Assembly (NCBI GenBank): GCA_000999395.1
Contig: LCOM01000049.1
Location: forward strand, 1-17,194
Direction: 5' to 3'
DNA from: Parcubacteria group bacterium GW2011_GWA2_47_7
GTDB lineage: Bacteria > Patescibacteriota > Minisyncoccia > Phycocordibacterales > UBA6899
DNA: 17,194 nucleotides
The translations under genes were made by a program, and so were the position numbers. This document shows, piece after piece, positions 6,859-14,298 of this stretch; the stretch's first letter is position 1; the number at the start of each line of letters is the position of its first letter. The notes below the pieces were generated by a model. That model was not told where the DNA came from and searched no databases. It saw only the letters and a list, made by a program, of their open reading frames with translations.

Positions 6859-8757
6859 TTAGAAACCGTATGTGGTAGGAAGTAGCAAGATAAAATTTAT
6901 CAGAATAAGAAATCCAATGAGTGACACAATGGCTATTCCGATAAAGCGATCGCGTGTAAGAATTTTTATGCAGGAGAGGAGCCGAGGAATCACGAGCGGA
7001 GCGAGCAGGAAGAGAAAGAGTAGTGCGGTGAAATAGTGATAGAGATACATCGGCCGTTGTATAAAAAAGAATGGGATGTAATTCATTACATATCCAGCGA
7101 TCAGTATTGTTTCTACTTCGCCGATGGGCCATTTTCGCGAAGAGAAAAAAGTAGTGAATACCCAACCGATTTCAAACAAAAAAAGAAAAAATACGACGGA
7201 CCAGAGTAGGTCATTTCCATGTAGTACAATGCGTTGGGTTTGATTGTCGCTTTTCCAAAACAGTATCTCACTTCTTGCGAGCGGCCATGCGAGCGAATTA
7301 GGAGCTGCGATCATTAAACTTGAAATCTCTTTGTTCGAATTTACATGCATCATGATCGCGTTGAATTTTGGCACAAATCGAATGATTGCAGACAGGTCAT
7401 TTCCTGCAGGAAACGACAACTGTTGGATTTCCGGAACATTGAATGCGGGGGAAATCGGATCGACCTTACCACCCTGAGGGAATTCGGATAAATAATATAC
7501 GCAAACTCCAAAATACGTCGTTATTGAAATGATGAGGATAAAAAAAGCATGATACCAAAAACGTTTCTGCATAAGAATGAGCATCACGAGGCCAATGAGT
7601 GCAAGCGCGGTCCACTTGGTAGACAGCGCAAGTCCTAAAAATAGGCCCGACAAGAAAATCCATAATATTTTTTGTTTGAAAGACCTTAGTCGCAACATCT
7701 GGAGCGCGCAAGCCAGACCAATAAATTCCGTCAGCAACAGAAGCATATCCGGAAGCATCGCGCGTGAGTAAAGTAAGAGTGCATTGTCAAATATTATGAA
7801 TAGTGCGGGAAGAAGTGCGGTGAGAGGTGAATAGTGAAGCAGTCGACCAATCGCATAGAAGACCAGCGGCAAAAAAATACCACACAACGCGACAAGAAAG
7901 CGTATTTGGAAGAATGGGAAATCGTCAAATGAAATGTTGGACGCGGTATTTATGTCGGAAAATGGAATGATTAAAAAGTCTTTGGTATACGGAATCTGTT
8001 TTGCGATATCGGAAAATATAATTCGAGCGAGTGGTGGGTGGATATCAAACATCGGAAGTTCATGTACAATATGTGAAACAAAGTTTGCGTGATAAAATTC
8101 ATCGAACATCGTCTGATTATGATAGGCGAGGAACGGAAGCCGCGTAAGCGTGGCGAGTACGAGTATGATTAAGAGGACGTTTCTGTCGCGGGAAAGCCAT
8201 GCGTGTCCGATGCGTGCGAATCGGTGTAGTCCTTCACGAAGTATGCGAAGCTCCTCCCGCGGAGTAGTAGCATAAATAACAGGTGCTCCGTGTTCCTTGA
8301 ATAGTGTAAATTTGAAAAAGACAAAACTTACCGCAGAAAGCCCGAGAATGGTCAGTGAAATGATCGGCAAGTAGTAGTTACGACCCAAATATTCTGTGAA
8401 CAAGTGCACGATAATTATCTGAACAATAGTCGAGAGTGCACTAAAGAGCATGAAGCTAAGAAAACGCTTGCCGTGATCTTTTTTCGTGCCGAATGTGAGG
8501 ATGGAATGCAGTAAAAAGTTGTAGCAGAGATTGACCGCTGTCCCAGTGAGATACCCGATCATGTATAAGTCGACACCAAACACGAATTCGGTAAGGGTCC
8601 ACGTGGTAAGCACATTGAGGAGTACTCCGGTCAGGCCAGTTAAAATAAAATGGAGCGCTCGTTTTTGATATAAAAATTCTATAAGGCTTGTGAGGTGTTT
8701 CATTGTGTTGCGATGAATCGCACTCTGTTCGCGTTCGTATGATTGTTGAACACACAT
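6859..8757 (-). CDS. GtrA domain fused to PMT-family glycosyltransferase
   Basis: A 632-residue polytopic membrane protein. Residues about 34-155 are a GtrA-like domain with four membrane segments (FILTGLTGVLLNVL at the front, FFKFTLF at the end), the family that helps move polyprenyl-phosphate sugars across the membrane. After a cytoplasmic linker, residues 195-632 form a GT-C fold PMT/ArnT-like transferase: FDE at 218-220 is the catalytic loop acid pair, DIHPPLAR at 238-245 the following motif, and RPMYLYHYF a late one. It would transfer a lipid-linked sugar to a protein or glycan outside. The start is unsure: 8757 (weak GGAAG close by) or ATG at 8703, just before the GtrA domain. Divergent from the GT2 gene that probably makes its donor. 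Confidence 0.85.
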   Translation of the reverse strand: MCVQQSYEREQSAIHRNTMKHLTSLIEFLYQKRALHFILTGLTGVLLNVLTTWTLTEFVFGVDLYMIGYLTGTAVNLCYNFLLHSILTFGTKKDHGKRFLSFMLFSALSTIVQIIIVHLFTEYLGRNYYLPIISLTILGLSAVSFVFFKFTLFKEHGAPVIYATTPREELRILREGLHRFARIGHAWLSRDRNVLLIILVLATLTRLPFLAYHNQTMFDEFYHANFVSHIVHELPMFDIHPPLARIIFSDIAKQIPYTKDFLIIPFSDINTASNISFDDFPFFQIRFLVALCGIFLPLVFYAIGRLLHYSPLTALLPALFIIFDNALLLYSRAMLPDMLLLLTEFIGLACALQMLRLRSFKQKILWIFLSGLFLGLALSTKWTALALIGLVMLILMQKRFWYHAFFILIISITTYFGVCVYYLSEFPQGGKVDPISPAFNVPEIQQLSFPAGNDLSAIIRFVPKFNAIMMHVNSNKEISSLMIAAPNSLAWPLARSEILFWKSDNQTQRIVLHGNDLLWSVVFFLFLFEIGWVFTTFFSSRKWPIGEVETILIAGYVMNYIPFFFIQRPMYLYHYFTALLFLFLLAPLVIPRLLSCIKILTRDRFIGIAIVSLIGFLILINFILLLPTTYGF

Positions 8758-8843
8758 ACTTCCATGCTATTATTTATATACGTTCCCATACGGTACGCTT
8801 TCCATGATAGCAAAGAACAGATAGCGGGTCACCCGTTTCCCTT

Positions 8844-9581
8844 ATGAAATTATCACTTGTCATACCTGTATTCAATGAAGCCCCTGTCATTCTTCCGACC
8901 CTTCGGCTTCTTGCCGAAAACTTTGAACAGCAGTATTCCTCAGATTGGGAAATTATCGTTGTCGACAATGCGTCAACTGATGATATTCTCGCACGCGTTA
9001 GCCAGATTGATGATGCGCGGATTCGCGTGGTGCATTTGGATGAAAAAGGAAAGGGAAGGGCGCTCAGGGCCGGCTTTGTACAAGCGAGCGGAGATATCGT
9101 CGGATTTACCGATGTTGACCTCTCTGTTCCTCCGGAAGATATTATTTCGGCACTCGCATGCGCCGAAGCGCACCCTGGTTCAGTTGTCCTTGGTTCCCGA
9201 AACCATCCAAAAAGCGTCATGCCAGGTCGAGAGTGGTGGAGGACGATGAGTTCTCACATGTTTCGGCTTCTTGCGCGATATATCGTTGGCGTTCGCGCGA
9301 GCGATACGCAGTGCCCTCTCAAGTTGATGCCTGATTCCGTCATAAACATTTTTCTGTCTACAAAAGAGAACACGTGGTTTTTCGACCTTGAGTTCGTAGC
9401 AATCCTCGAAGGCCTCAACATTCCTCTTGTCGAAGTTCCCGTCACATGGAATGAGCATCGCTATCCAGGGCGTCAGTCCAAGCTGTCGACGACACGAGAT
9501 GGTCTTCGCGCTGTTGTTGCCATGTTTCGCATTCGCCACAGAATACCCTCACAATTAGCAGTCTTGAGGAATATACGCTAA
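8844..9581 (+). CDS. GT2 polyprenyl-phosphate glycosyltransferase (DPM/ALG5-like)
   Basis: A 245-residue cytoplasmic family-2 glycosyltransferase. It opens with SLVIPVFNEA (4-13), then DNAS (41-44), GKGRALRAG (69-77), the metal-binding DVD (90-92), GSRNHPKSV (117-125), DTQCPLK (154-160) and VTWNEH (200-205). This motif order matches dolichyl-phosphate glucose/mannose synthases, which load a sugar from a nucleotide donor onto a polyprenyl phosphate. No C-terminal membrane segments are seen, unlike GtrB. It is divergently placed to the GtrA-PMT fusion, which needs such a donor, and 9 bases upstream of pth. The sugar is unknown. Confidence 0.88.
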   Translation: MKLSLVIPVFNEAPVILPTLRLLAENFEQQYSSDWEIIVVDNASTDDILARVSQIDDARIRVVHLDEKGKGRALRAGFVQASGDIVGFTDVDLSVPPEDIISALACAEAHPGSVVLGSRNHPKSVMPGREWWRTMSSHMFRLLARYIVGVRASDTQCPLKLMPDSVINIFLSTKENTWFFDLEFVAILEGLNIPLVEVPVTWNEHRYPGRQSKLSTTRDGLRAVVAMFRIRHRIPSQLAVLRNIR

Positions 9582-9590
9582 ATTGAGTCT

Positions 9591-10271
9591 ATGCGCTGGA
9601 TAATTGTTGGATTAGGAAACCCCGGGATGGAATACTCGAAAACGCGGCACAACGCGGGGCGTATTGTGCTTGAGGTGTTTCGCAAAAAATATGCATGTTC
9701 TGATTGGGAATATAAAAAAACTTACGACGCACTCGTGTCCAAAGGAGAGATTGCGGGGACTGAGGTTCTCTTGCTCGAGCCTGAAACTTACATGAACGAT
9801 TCGGGGAAAAGCCTTGTGTCTCTGGTGAAGAGTAGGGATCAAGCGGCGCAGCTTATCGTCATTCATGACGACGCGGATTTGCCTATAGGGTCGTGGCGCT
9901 CGGCGCGCGACCGCGGTGCAGGCGGACAGAAGGGCATTGAGTCTATTATCGCCACCATCAAAACGCGCGATTTTTATCGCTTTCGTGTCGGGATAGCGCC
10001 GGAGATCACGTCGGACGCACCACGAAGAAAAGCGGGGGATTTCGTTCTTGAAAAATTTTCAGTTGAAGAGCTGAGTATAATAAAAAGTCGGAGTATCGGT
10101 ATTGCGGCTCATCTTCTGTGTGCCGCCCGCTTGGAAAGACACGTGTATATGCACCATTTTGTCCGAAATTTGAAGCAAAGAGCACACTGCTTGGTCAATA
10201 GTTTTTCAAATCCCCCCACGATCTGGGGGATTTTTTTTGCAGAAGCACATGACAGATTGCACCATGCGTAG
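9591..10271 (+). CDS. pth: Peptidyl-tRNA hydrolase, altered motif and C-terminus
   Basis: The enzyme frees tRNA from stalled peptidyl-tRNA. Present: GLGNPG with N10 (7-12), TRHNAG with catalytic H20 (18-23), ETYMNDSG with N69 (66-72), HDDADLP with D93 (92-98). The usual GGHNG reads GGQKG (111-115), so the H113/N114 pair of the E. coli enzyme is Q/K. To about residue 165 the protein follows the family; beyond that the sequence is divergent and the frame runs through a terminator hairpin at 10208-10238 to reach 226 residues, about 30-35 more than usual. A late frameshift or stop loss is likely. It follows the GT2 gene by 9 bases with no Shine-Dalgarno site. Confidence 0.88.
   Translation: MRWIIVGLGNPGMEYSKTRHNAGRIVLEVFRKKYACSDWEYKKTYDALVSKGEIAGTEVLLLEPETYMNDSGKSLVSLVKSRDQAAQLIVIHDDADLPIGSWRSARDRGAGGQKGIESIIATIKTRDFYRFRVGIAPEITSDAPRRKAGDFVLEKFSVEELSIIKSRSIGIAAHLLCAARLERHVYMHHFVRNLKQRAHCLVNSFSNPPTIWGIFFAEAHDRLHHA
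10208..10238 (+). terminator. Intrinsic terminator inside the annotated end of pth
   Basis: AATCCCCC (10209-10216) / GGGGGATT (10225-10232), then a run of T residues to 10238. Its position within the open frame suggests the original pth stop was upstream. Confidence 0.8.
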
Positions 10272-10309
10272 TACGCTGAGGCGAGCACCAGTAATTGAGG
10301 AGGTGTTCT

Positions 10310-10792
10310 TTGAAGGCAATTGTTGCATTTTCTTTTGGCAGAATCGGAACGACTCAGCCCTCGCTGAGTTCTAGAGAGATCGGGAGAGTGGTCGCGTCTA
10401 ATGTACAGAGTGACACAGAGGGTTGTTATGTGATTGCGCAATGGGAGGTCGCAATAGAGCTCCGGGCGCTTGGCGTGCAGGTCCATTGCACCGTTCCAAT
10501 GAAAGATAGAGGATATCTCTCTTCGCGCGACGTAGCAGAGGCAGCAGCAGGTTTTCTGTCAGTTCGACGCCACTTGGTTTCTGGGGTTTATGCCGCGGCT
10601 CATCAGGATCATGTAGAGCGCTGCGTACGCTGTCTCCGTAATGCCAGGTTTCCCGGCGCAAAGGCGATGACCGACTCATCAATCGGTTATCATTTTGACG
10701 CCGACGAATGGTGGGTTCGCTCTCGTTCTGCGTTCATGTTTCGCGAACGACTCGCGATACCAGCATACCTTTGGCGCAAAGAACTTTTTTAA
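10310..10792 (+). CDS. Unrecognised 160-residue protein
   Basis: The TTG at 10310 is chosen because a complete AGGAGGTG (10298-10305) lies just before it; an in-frame TTG at 10295 would put the ribosome site inside the gene. The protein starts with a hydrophobic strand (KAIVAFSFG), then PSLSSREIGR (17-26), VIAQWEVAIEL (41-51), AAAHQDHVERCVR (96-108) and ends in AYLWRKELF. Alternating strand/helix layout with conserved-looking His, Asp, Arg and Cys suggests a Rossmann-like enzyme, loosely reminiscent of DUF218/YdcF proteins, but I cannot assign it. Its 3' end, including the codons for RKELF and the stop, has a decayed copy at 12460-12477. Confidence 0.75.
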   Translation: MKAIVAFSFGRIGTTQPSLSSREIGRVVASNVQSDTEGCYVIAQWEVAIELRALGVQVHCTVPMKDRGYLSSRDVAEAAAGFLSVRRHLVSGVYAAAHQDHVERCVRCLRNARFPGAKAMTDSSIGYHFDADEWWVRSRSAFMFRERLAIPAYLWRKELF

Positions 10793-10878
10793 CATAACAA
10801 AACCGTACCAAGTGGTACGGTTTTTTTATAAGACGAAAGATCGGGTTATGTCACGGGTGTGAGATGGGTCTCGTCGGT
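10775..10878. repeat. Direct repeat copy A flanking the second PMT gene
   Basis: About 100 bases alignable with 12460-12560: 16 identical bases at the start (10775-10790), 22 identical across the hairpin (10799-10820), then clear but weaker similarity. It holds the true 3' end of the 160-residue protein gene, the terminator, and a relic of the 3' end of the small Cys-rich minus-strand gene. Confidence 0.8.
10799..10827. terminator. Terminator, repeat copy A
   Basis: ACCGTACC (10802-10809) / GGTACGGT (10814-10821) extended by A/T pairs, then T residues to 10827. Seven bases after the preceding stop codon. Nearly identical to the hairpin at 12484-12512. Confidence 0.9.
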
Positions 10879-10920
10879 TCTTGAAATCATTCAAAAAGCG
10901 TCATGTCTGGTCAAGTACGG
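10876..10920 (+). pseudogene. 45-base relic of a GT2 gene
   Basis: Matches 9192-9236 of the GT2 gene at 35 of 45 positions without gaps, with 14 consecutive identical bases (CAAAAAGCGTCATG). In the GT2 frame it reads GS-stop-NHSKSVMSG against GSRNHPKSVMPG; the stop comes from CGA to TGA. It sits immediately after repeat copy A. Confidence 0.6.
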
Positions 10921-10987
10921 ACACAAGGCATTCGAAAAATAATATCAAAAAAATACAGCCCTCGAATCATAGTGCTTAAAAGAACTT

Positions 10988-12397
10988 CTACCAGCCGTAG
11001 GTGAGTGGTAGAAAAACGAGATACATGAGTCCGATAAGGGTCAATAATGCGGCCAGTAGCGGAGTAAAAATCTGCGGTGCTCGTAGTAATTTGCTTATTT
11101 TTTGGAGGACTATCGGAAGAATGTGAGGAGTAAGGAGCATCAAAAATAGAAGTGAATGAAAATAGTGGTAGAGATACATCGGGCGATGAATAAAGAAAAA
11201 TGGCAGATAATTGACCAAATATCCAACAGTAAATAAGATGATAAATTGATTATCGTGCCAAGTGTCCAATGGGTGGAATATCAATTTCTTCCCCAGCGCA
11301 TAGAGTGCATAAAGAAATACGAGAAACAAAAGTGGCCAAAGCACTATGTTTGGAATCAGGTAAATATTTTTATTAGGCATATGCTCATCCCACCAATAGT
11401 GTATTGGATGTTGACCGAGTGGCCACGTGTTTGGGTGAGGAGTCTTCGGTCGTTGGTCGTTATAAATTGATTCGTTAGCGCTCATCATGAGTTGTTGGGA
11501 GGTGGCAATGTATTTGATAATACTCATCGGCTGTTGTGGGTCAGGGAATCGAGTATCTTGAATTTCGCTACTGTATTTTACTGGTGAGAGAAATATTATT
11601 GGATTGTTGGTGGGAGAAAATAACGTAAAATAATAAAAAAATATTGAAATATAGACGATAATTGATAGTGATGTGTATGCGCAAAGCTTGAATATAGACC
11701 GGTCCCTCATCACGAGGAAAAGAAGTGCAAAAACAGGAAGCATCCCCAATGACGTCCATTTTATTGAAAGCGCGAGGCCCCATAGTACACTGCCAAGAAT
11801 GACAAACAGCCATGAGTAACGAGGCTTAATGATTTTTGTAGAAATGAGTACGCAGGCTAGTGCGGCGAAATTAAAAAAAAGTAATAGTGTATCAGGCAGA
11901 ATACTTCCTCCATACAGAGTGAGTGCATTGTCGCAAATCACAAGTAGTCCTCCAAGCAGGGCCCACGGGCGCGAGAGTTGAGATAGTCTTCCAATAAGAT
12001 AGAGAAGGGGAGGAAGAGATATTCCAAATATTGCAACAAAAAATCGTAATAGTGTAAAAGGGAAATCCCCATATGGTTGTGCGATGGCAAATGAAAATAT
12101 TTTTGGAGTATATTCTATCGCACTAAGGATGTTTGCAAATACAATGCGTACGAGTGGGGGGTGAATATCAAAAAATGGAATTCCATAATGTACAAGTGTC
12201 GCAAAATTTGCATAAGTTACCTCATCTGCAATAGTGCTGTTCGGGAAAAATATAAGCGGTAAGCGCGTAAGTGCAGCGAGAAGAATAAGTATGACTAGGA
12301 CACGCGCGTCACTCCCCATGAGCCATTGCTGTGCAGAGTTAATTGGCAGTTTGATGTTCTCTAAAATATTTTTTTTAAAAAGTGTTCCGTTGTCCAT
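10988..12397 (-). CDS. PMT-family membrane glycosyltransferase (second copy)
   Basis: A 469-residue polytopic GT-C glycosyltransferase paralogous to the PMT part of the gene ending at 6859: shared TRLP, DE acid pair (58-59), DIHPPL (77-82), DFPF..RF.VA..GI.LP, IKWT/TKWT, and the late RPMYLYHYF block, with a matching LPLTYGW end. It lacks the GtrA domain. The ATG at 12397 is chosen because a perfect TATAAT lies on the minus strand at 12417-12422, about 13 bases of leader upstream; the longer frame to 12496 would begin upstream of this promoter and inside a repeat. A/T-rich compared with neighbours. Flanked by ~100-bp direct repeats, so it arrived or arose by duplication. Confidence 0.85.
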   Translation of the reverse strand: MDNGTLFKKNILENIKLPINSAQQWLMGSDARVLVILILLAALTRLPLIFFPNSTIADEVTYANFATLVHYGIPFFDIHPPLVRIVFANILSAIEYTPKIFSFAIAQPYGDFPFTLLRFFVAIFGISLPPLLYLIGRLSQLSRPWALLGGLLVICDNALTLYGGSILPDTLLLFFNFAALACVLISTKIIKPRYSWLFVILGSVLWGLALSIKWTSLGMLPVFALLFLVMRDRSIFKLCAYTSLSIIVYISIFFYYFTLFSPTNNPIIFLSPVKYSSEIQDTRFPDPQQPMSIIKYIATSQQLMMSANESIYNDQRPKTPHPNTWPLGQHPIHYWWDEHMPNKNIYLIPNIVLWPLLFLVFLYALYALGKKLIFHPLDTWHDNQFIILFTVGYLVNYLPFFFIHRPMYLYHYFHSLLFLMLLTPHILPIVLQKISKLLRAPQIFTPLLAALLTLIGLMYLVFLPLTYGW

Positions 12398-12416
12398 AGA
12401 AATTGGTGACGTAATT

Positions 12417-12445
12417 ATTATACGTTGCACAGGAAAGCGAGCAAA
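12417..12445 (-). promoter_or_regulatory. Promoter of the second PMT gene
   Basis: Perfect -10 TATAAT on the minus strand (plus 12417-12422); the -35 about 17 bases upstream is weak (TTTGCT). Confidence 0.5.
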
Positions 12446-12459
12446 CAATATTTCGTTGA

Positions 12460-12560
12460 CGCAAAGAACTTTTTTGAAATGATAAAACCGTACCAAGTGG
12501 TACGGCTTTTTTAGACAAAAGATCCGGTCATGTCATGGTTGAGATGTGGATCTCATCGAC
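12460..12560. repeat. Direct repeat copy B flanking the second PMT gene
   Basis: Partner of 10775-10878. Here the plus-strand codons for RKELF and a stop (12460-12477) are a relic of the 160-residue protein gene, while the minus-strand side is the present 3' end of the small Cys-rich gene. Confidence 0.8.
12484..12512. terminator. Terminator, repeat copy B
   Basis: CCGTACC (12488-12494) / GGTACGG (12499-12505), loop AAGT. T-runs follow on both strands; on the minus strand it can end the small Cys-rich gene (stop near 12530). Confidence 0.8.
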
Positions 12561-12766
12561 CTGAGGACGATACTCGGTTCGTAGGTGACCCCACAGGTAT
12601 CGCAGTAACAGGTCACGACCTGCGTCATCGGTAGAGGCCCTCCTCCCATACGTATCTCGCTTTGTGGAATTGCGAGCTCCATGACCGTTTTTTTGATGAT
12701 GATTCCATCTTCGCAATTTTCGAGTTTACAGCGAATTCCCGTAAGCACATGTTTAATCTCACTCAT
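12533..12766 (-). CDS. Small Cys-rich protein, possible frameshift near 3' end
   Basis: 77 residues as read, from an ATG with GGAGG seven bases upstream; a TTG at 12778 lies upstream in the same frame and is less likely. C13 and C18 (CKLENC), then C53, C55 and C58 (CYCDTC) suggest metal binding. After CGVTYEP the frame ends in SMRSTSQP, but the adjacent frame reads RPQVDEIHISTMT with a stop at 12528-12530, and it is this frame whose stop and several codons are kept in the relic at copy A. The authentic C-terminus may therefore be the other frame. No known family. Own promoter at 12797-12824. Confidence 0.65.
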   Translation of the reverse strand: MSEIKHVLTGIRCKLENCEDGIIIKKTVMELAIPQSEIRMGGGPLPMTQVVTCYCDTCGVTYEPSIVLRSMRSTSQP

Positions 12767-12796
12767 TTTTCCCTCCAAACAGCATCTCTGGTCTTC

Positions 12797-12824
12797 ATCC
12801 TATCAACTGAGATAGTGTTGTCAA
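12797..12824 (-). promoter_or_regulatory. Promoter of the small Cys-rich gene
   Basis: Minus-strand consensus TTGACA (plus 12819-12824), 16-base spacer, TAGGAT (plus 12797-12802). Confidence 0.6.
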
Positions 12825-12838
12825 TTTCCAAAAGAAAA

Positions 12839-12866
12839 CACCACCCAAGCGGGTGGCGTTTTTTTT
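12839..12866. terminator. Bidirectional terminator after the S1 gene
   Basis: CACCACCC (12839-12846) / GGGTGGCG (12851-12858), loop AAGC. T-run of eight on the plus strand, TTTTCTTTT on the minus strand, 20-48 bases past the S1 stop. Confidence 0.8.
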
Positions 12867-12886
12867 GAGTGATACCGAGAGTGATC

Positions 12887-14014
12887 TTACGCAGTCTTCT
12901 CTGTCGTAAACGAAAGCGTCATGCGCTGATCCTTTGGCTCAAAAAGCGTAATGGTGAACGGATAGACCTTGCCGAGCTCCATCGCCGTGCGAAGCTTCTC
13001 TTCCGTGCCAAATTCTGAGACATGGACAAGACCCGCAACACCTTCCTCGATGGATGCGAGTGCTCCGTACTTGTTGAATTTGATGACAACGCCTTTGACG
13101 ACGTCGCCCTTCTTGTACTTCTTCTCGGCACTCTTCCATGGATTCTCCTTGAGCACCTTCACGGAAAGTGAAACTTTGTTGTCTTTGATCTCAATGATCT
13201 GCGCCTTCAGTTTCTCTCCCACCTTGAAGAGTTTGCGAGGATCGTCGACGAGGCCCCAGTCCATTTCGGAAATGTGGATGAGTCCTTCAAGCCCTTCCTC
13301 AATCTTCATGAATGCGCCGAAGTCAACGATACCGGTAATCTCACCATCAACAATAGAACCGAGCTGGTATTTGGAGACGATTTCCTCCTTCTCTTTCTGA
13401 TTGTGCTCCTTCTCTGAGAAAATAAGTTTTCCTTCTTTTGGTACTGCGGTGATCATGACGACCGAGATTTTCTCGCCGACAAGTCGTTTGAGTTCCTCAA
13501 GAATCCTATCCTTGTCTCCATCTGTGACGCGAGGGTAATGGTCTCCGGAAAGTTGTGATGCGGGGAGAAAACCAGAGATACCCTGCCAGTCGAGCATAAG
13601 GCCTCCCTTGTTTGCATCTTTGACCACAAGGTCGAGGATAGTCTTCTTGCGTACATAATCTTCCGCCTCACCCCAAATGAGTGATTGTCGCGCTTCCTTG
13701 AGTGAAAGCTCAACATATCCGTCTTCGTTCTCGCTTTCAACAACCTTGGCGGTGATGACGTCACCGATATTCATGTGCTTCACCAAATCACGCGCATTCA
13801 TGTACTCGCGTCCGTAAATGATGCCGATGCCGTAAGGAGGCATGTTGATATACACTTCTTTTTTGCTGACTTTGATGACGGGTCCTTCGACAATCTCTCC
13901 CGGTTCCGGGCGATTGACGATTTCCGTCATGTACTTGGTCATCGGGTGATCAGGGGAGAGCACTTGCTCGCCTCCAACGATGATGACCTCTTCCTCCAGT
14001 TCTATTGTGGCCAT
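12887..14014 (-). CDS. rpsA: Ribosomal protein S1, four S1 domains
   Basis: A 375-residue acidic protein made of four OB-fold S1 repeats at about 38-106, 121-202, 217-287 and 302-370; the third (GSIVDGEITGIVDFGAFMKI, GLIHISEM) and fourth (GDVVKGVVIKFNKYGALASI, GLVHVSEF) are the closest to consensus. In bacteria S1 binds mRNA on the 30S subunit and helps initiation, notably on mRNAs with weak or no Shine-Dalgarno site, which fits the many such genes here. Shorter than six-domain proteobacterial S1, like other small-genome and Gram-positive forms. No Shine-Dalgarno; a hairpin plus U-rich stretch abuts the ATG. Confidence 0.9.
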   Translation of the reverse strand: MATIELEEEVIIVGGEQVLSPDHPMTKYMTEIVNRPEPGEIVEGPVIKVSKKEVYINMPPYGIGIIYGREYMNARDLVKHMNIGDVITAKVVESENEDGYVELSLKEARQSLIWGEAEDYVRKKTILDLVVKDANKGGLMLDWQGISGFLPASQLSGDHYPRVTDGDKDRILEELKRLVGEKISVVMITAVPKEGKLIFSEKEHNQKEKEEIVSKYQLGSIVDGEITGIVDFGAFMKIEEGLEGLIHISEMDWGLVDDPRKLFKVGEKLKAQIIEIKDNKVSLSVKVLKENPWKSAEKKYKKGDVVKGVVIKFNKYGALASIEEGVAGLVHVSEFGTEEKLRTAMELGKVYPFTITLFEPKDQRMTLSFTTEKTA

Positions 14015-14016
14015 AA

Positions 14017-14042
14017 AAATAAAAATCTGCGTGAGGGCAGAT
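14017..14042 (-). promoter_or_regulatory. Hairpin and U-tract directly before the S1 start codon
   Basis: Minus-strand ATCTGC (plus 14037-14042) / GCAGAT (plus 14025-14030), six-base loop, then TTTTTATTTTT and the ATG at 14014. It has the form of a weak terminator or a translation-control hairpin in the S1 leader. Confidence 0.45.
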
Positions 14043-14195
14043 AACTGTTCCTCTTGGGGGTCGTCTTAGCTATGCGAGCCTAAAATCGGGTTAATCCCAA
14101 TAGTGTTGCTAATATTCAGTTGTGCCGAAAGACTACCAAGAAACGTCTTTTTTTGCAACCCATCACTACGCTGGGTACCCCTTATGTAAAGTAGT
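14043..14195. other. Gap between the S1 leader hairpin and the small RNA
   Basis: Probably holds the S1 promoter and distal leader, but no convincing -35/-10 pair is seen on the minus strand. There are short inverted repeats such as ACCCA..TGGGT (14158-14176). No ORF is supported. Confidence 0.3.
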
Positions 14196-14292
14196 AAAAA
14201 AAATCCCCAAGTGCATGAGCACTCGGGGGTTTCCTTGCCTAAGGGAAGTTGGGCACCTATGACGGACTTTTGGCCCGTGTCCGTCCACGGGC
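14196..14292 (-). ncRNA. Small noncoding RNA with 5' H-type pseudoknot
   Basis: About 97 nt with its own promoter and terminator. At the predicted 5' end GCCCGTG (minus strand; plus 14286-14292) pairs with CACGGGC (plus 14273-14279), and the whole six-base loop GACGGA (plus 14280-14285) pairs with TCCGTC (plus 14261-14266) across a CAAAAG linker: a textbook H-type pseudoknot. A second hairpin with one bulge lies at 14231-14247, then a 10-bp terminator stem (14205-14228) with eight U residues (14196-14203). No meaningful ORF. I cannot match it to SRP RNA, 6S, tmRNA or a riboswitch class. It could be a trans-acting RNA or, if transcription reads through, a leader of rpsA 180 bases downstream. 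Confidence 0.6.
14205..14228 (-). terminator. Terminator of the small noncoding RNA
   Basis: Ten-bp stem GCACTCGGGG / CCCCAAGTGC (one G-U pair), loop of four, followed on the minus strand by A and eight T residues. Confidence 0.85.
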
Positions 14293-14298
14293 ATATTT

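Noticed and set aside
12398..12496. Longer N-terminus for the second PMT protein
   Set aside because: It would start upstream of a perfect TATAAT and inside repeat copy B, adding a non-homologous segment.
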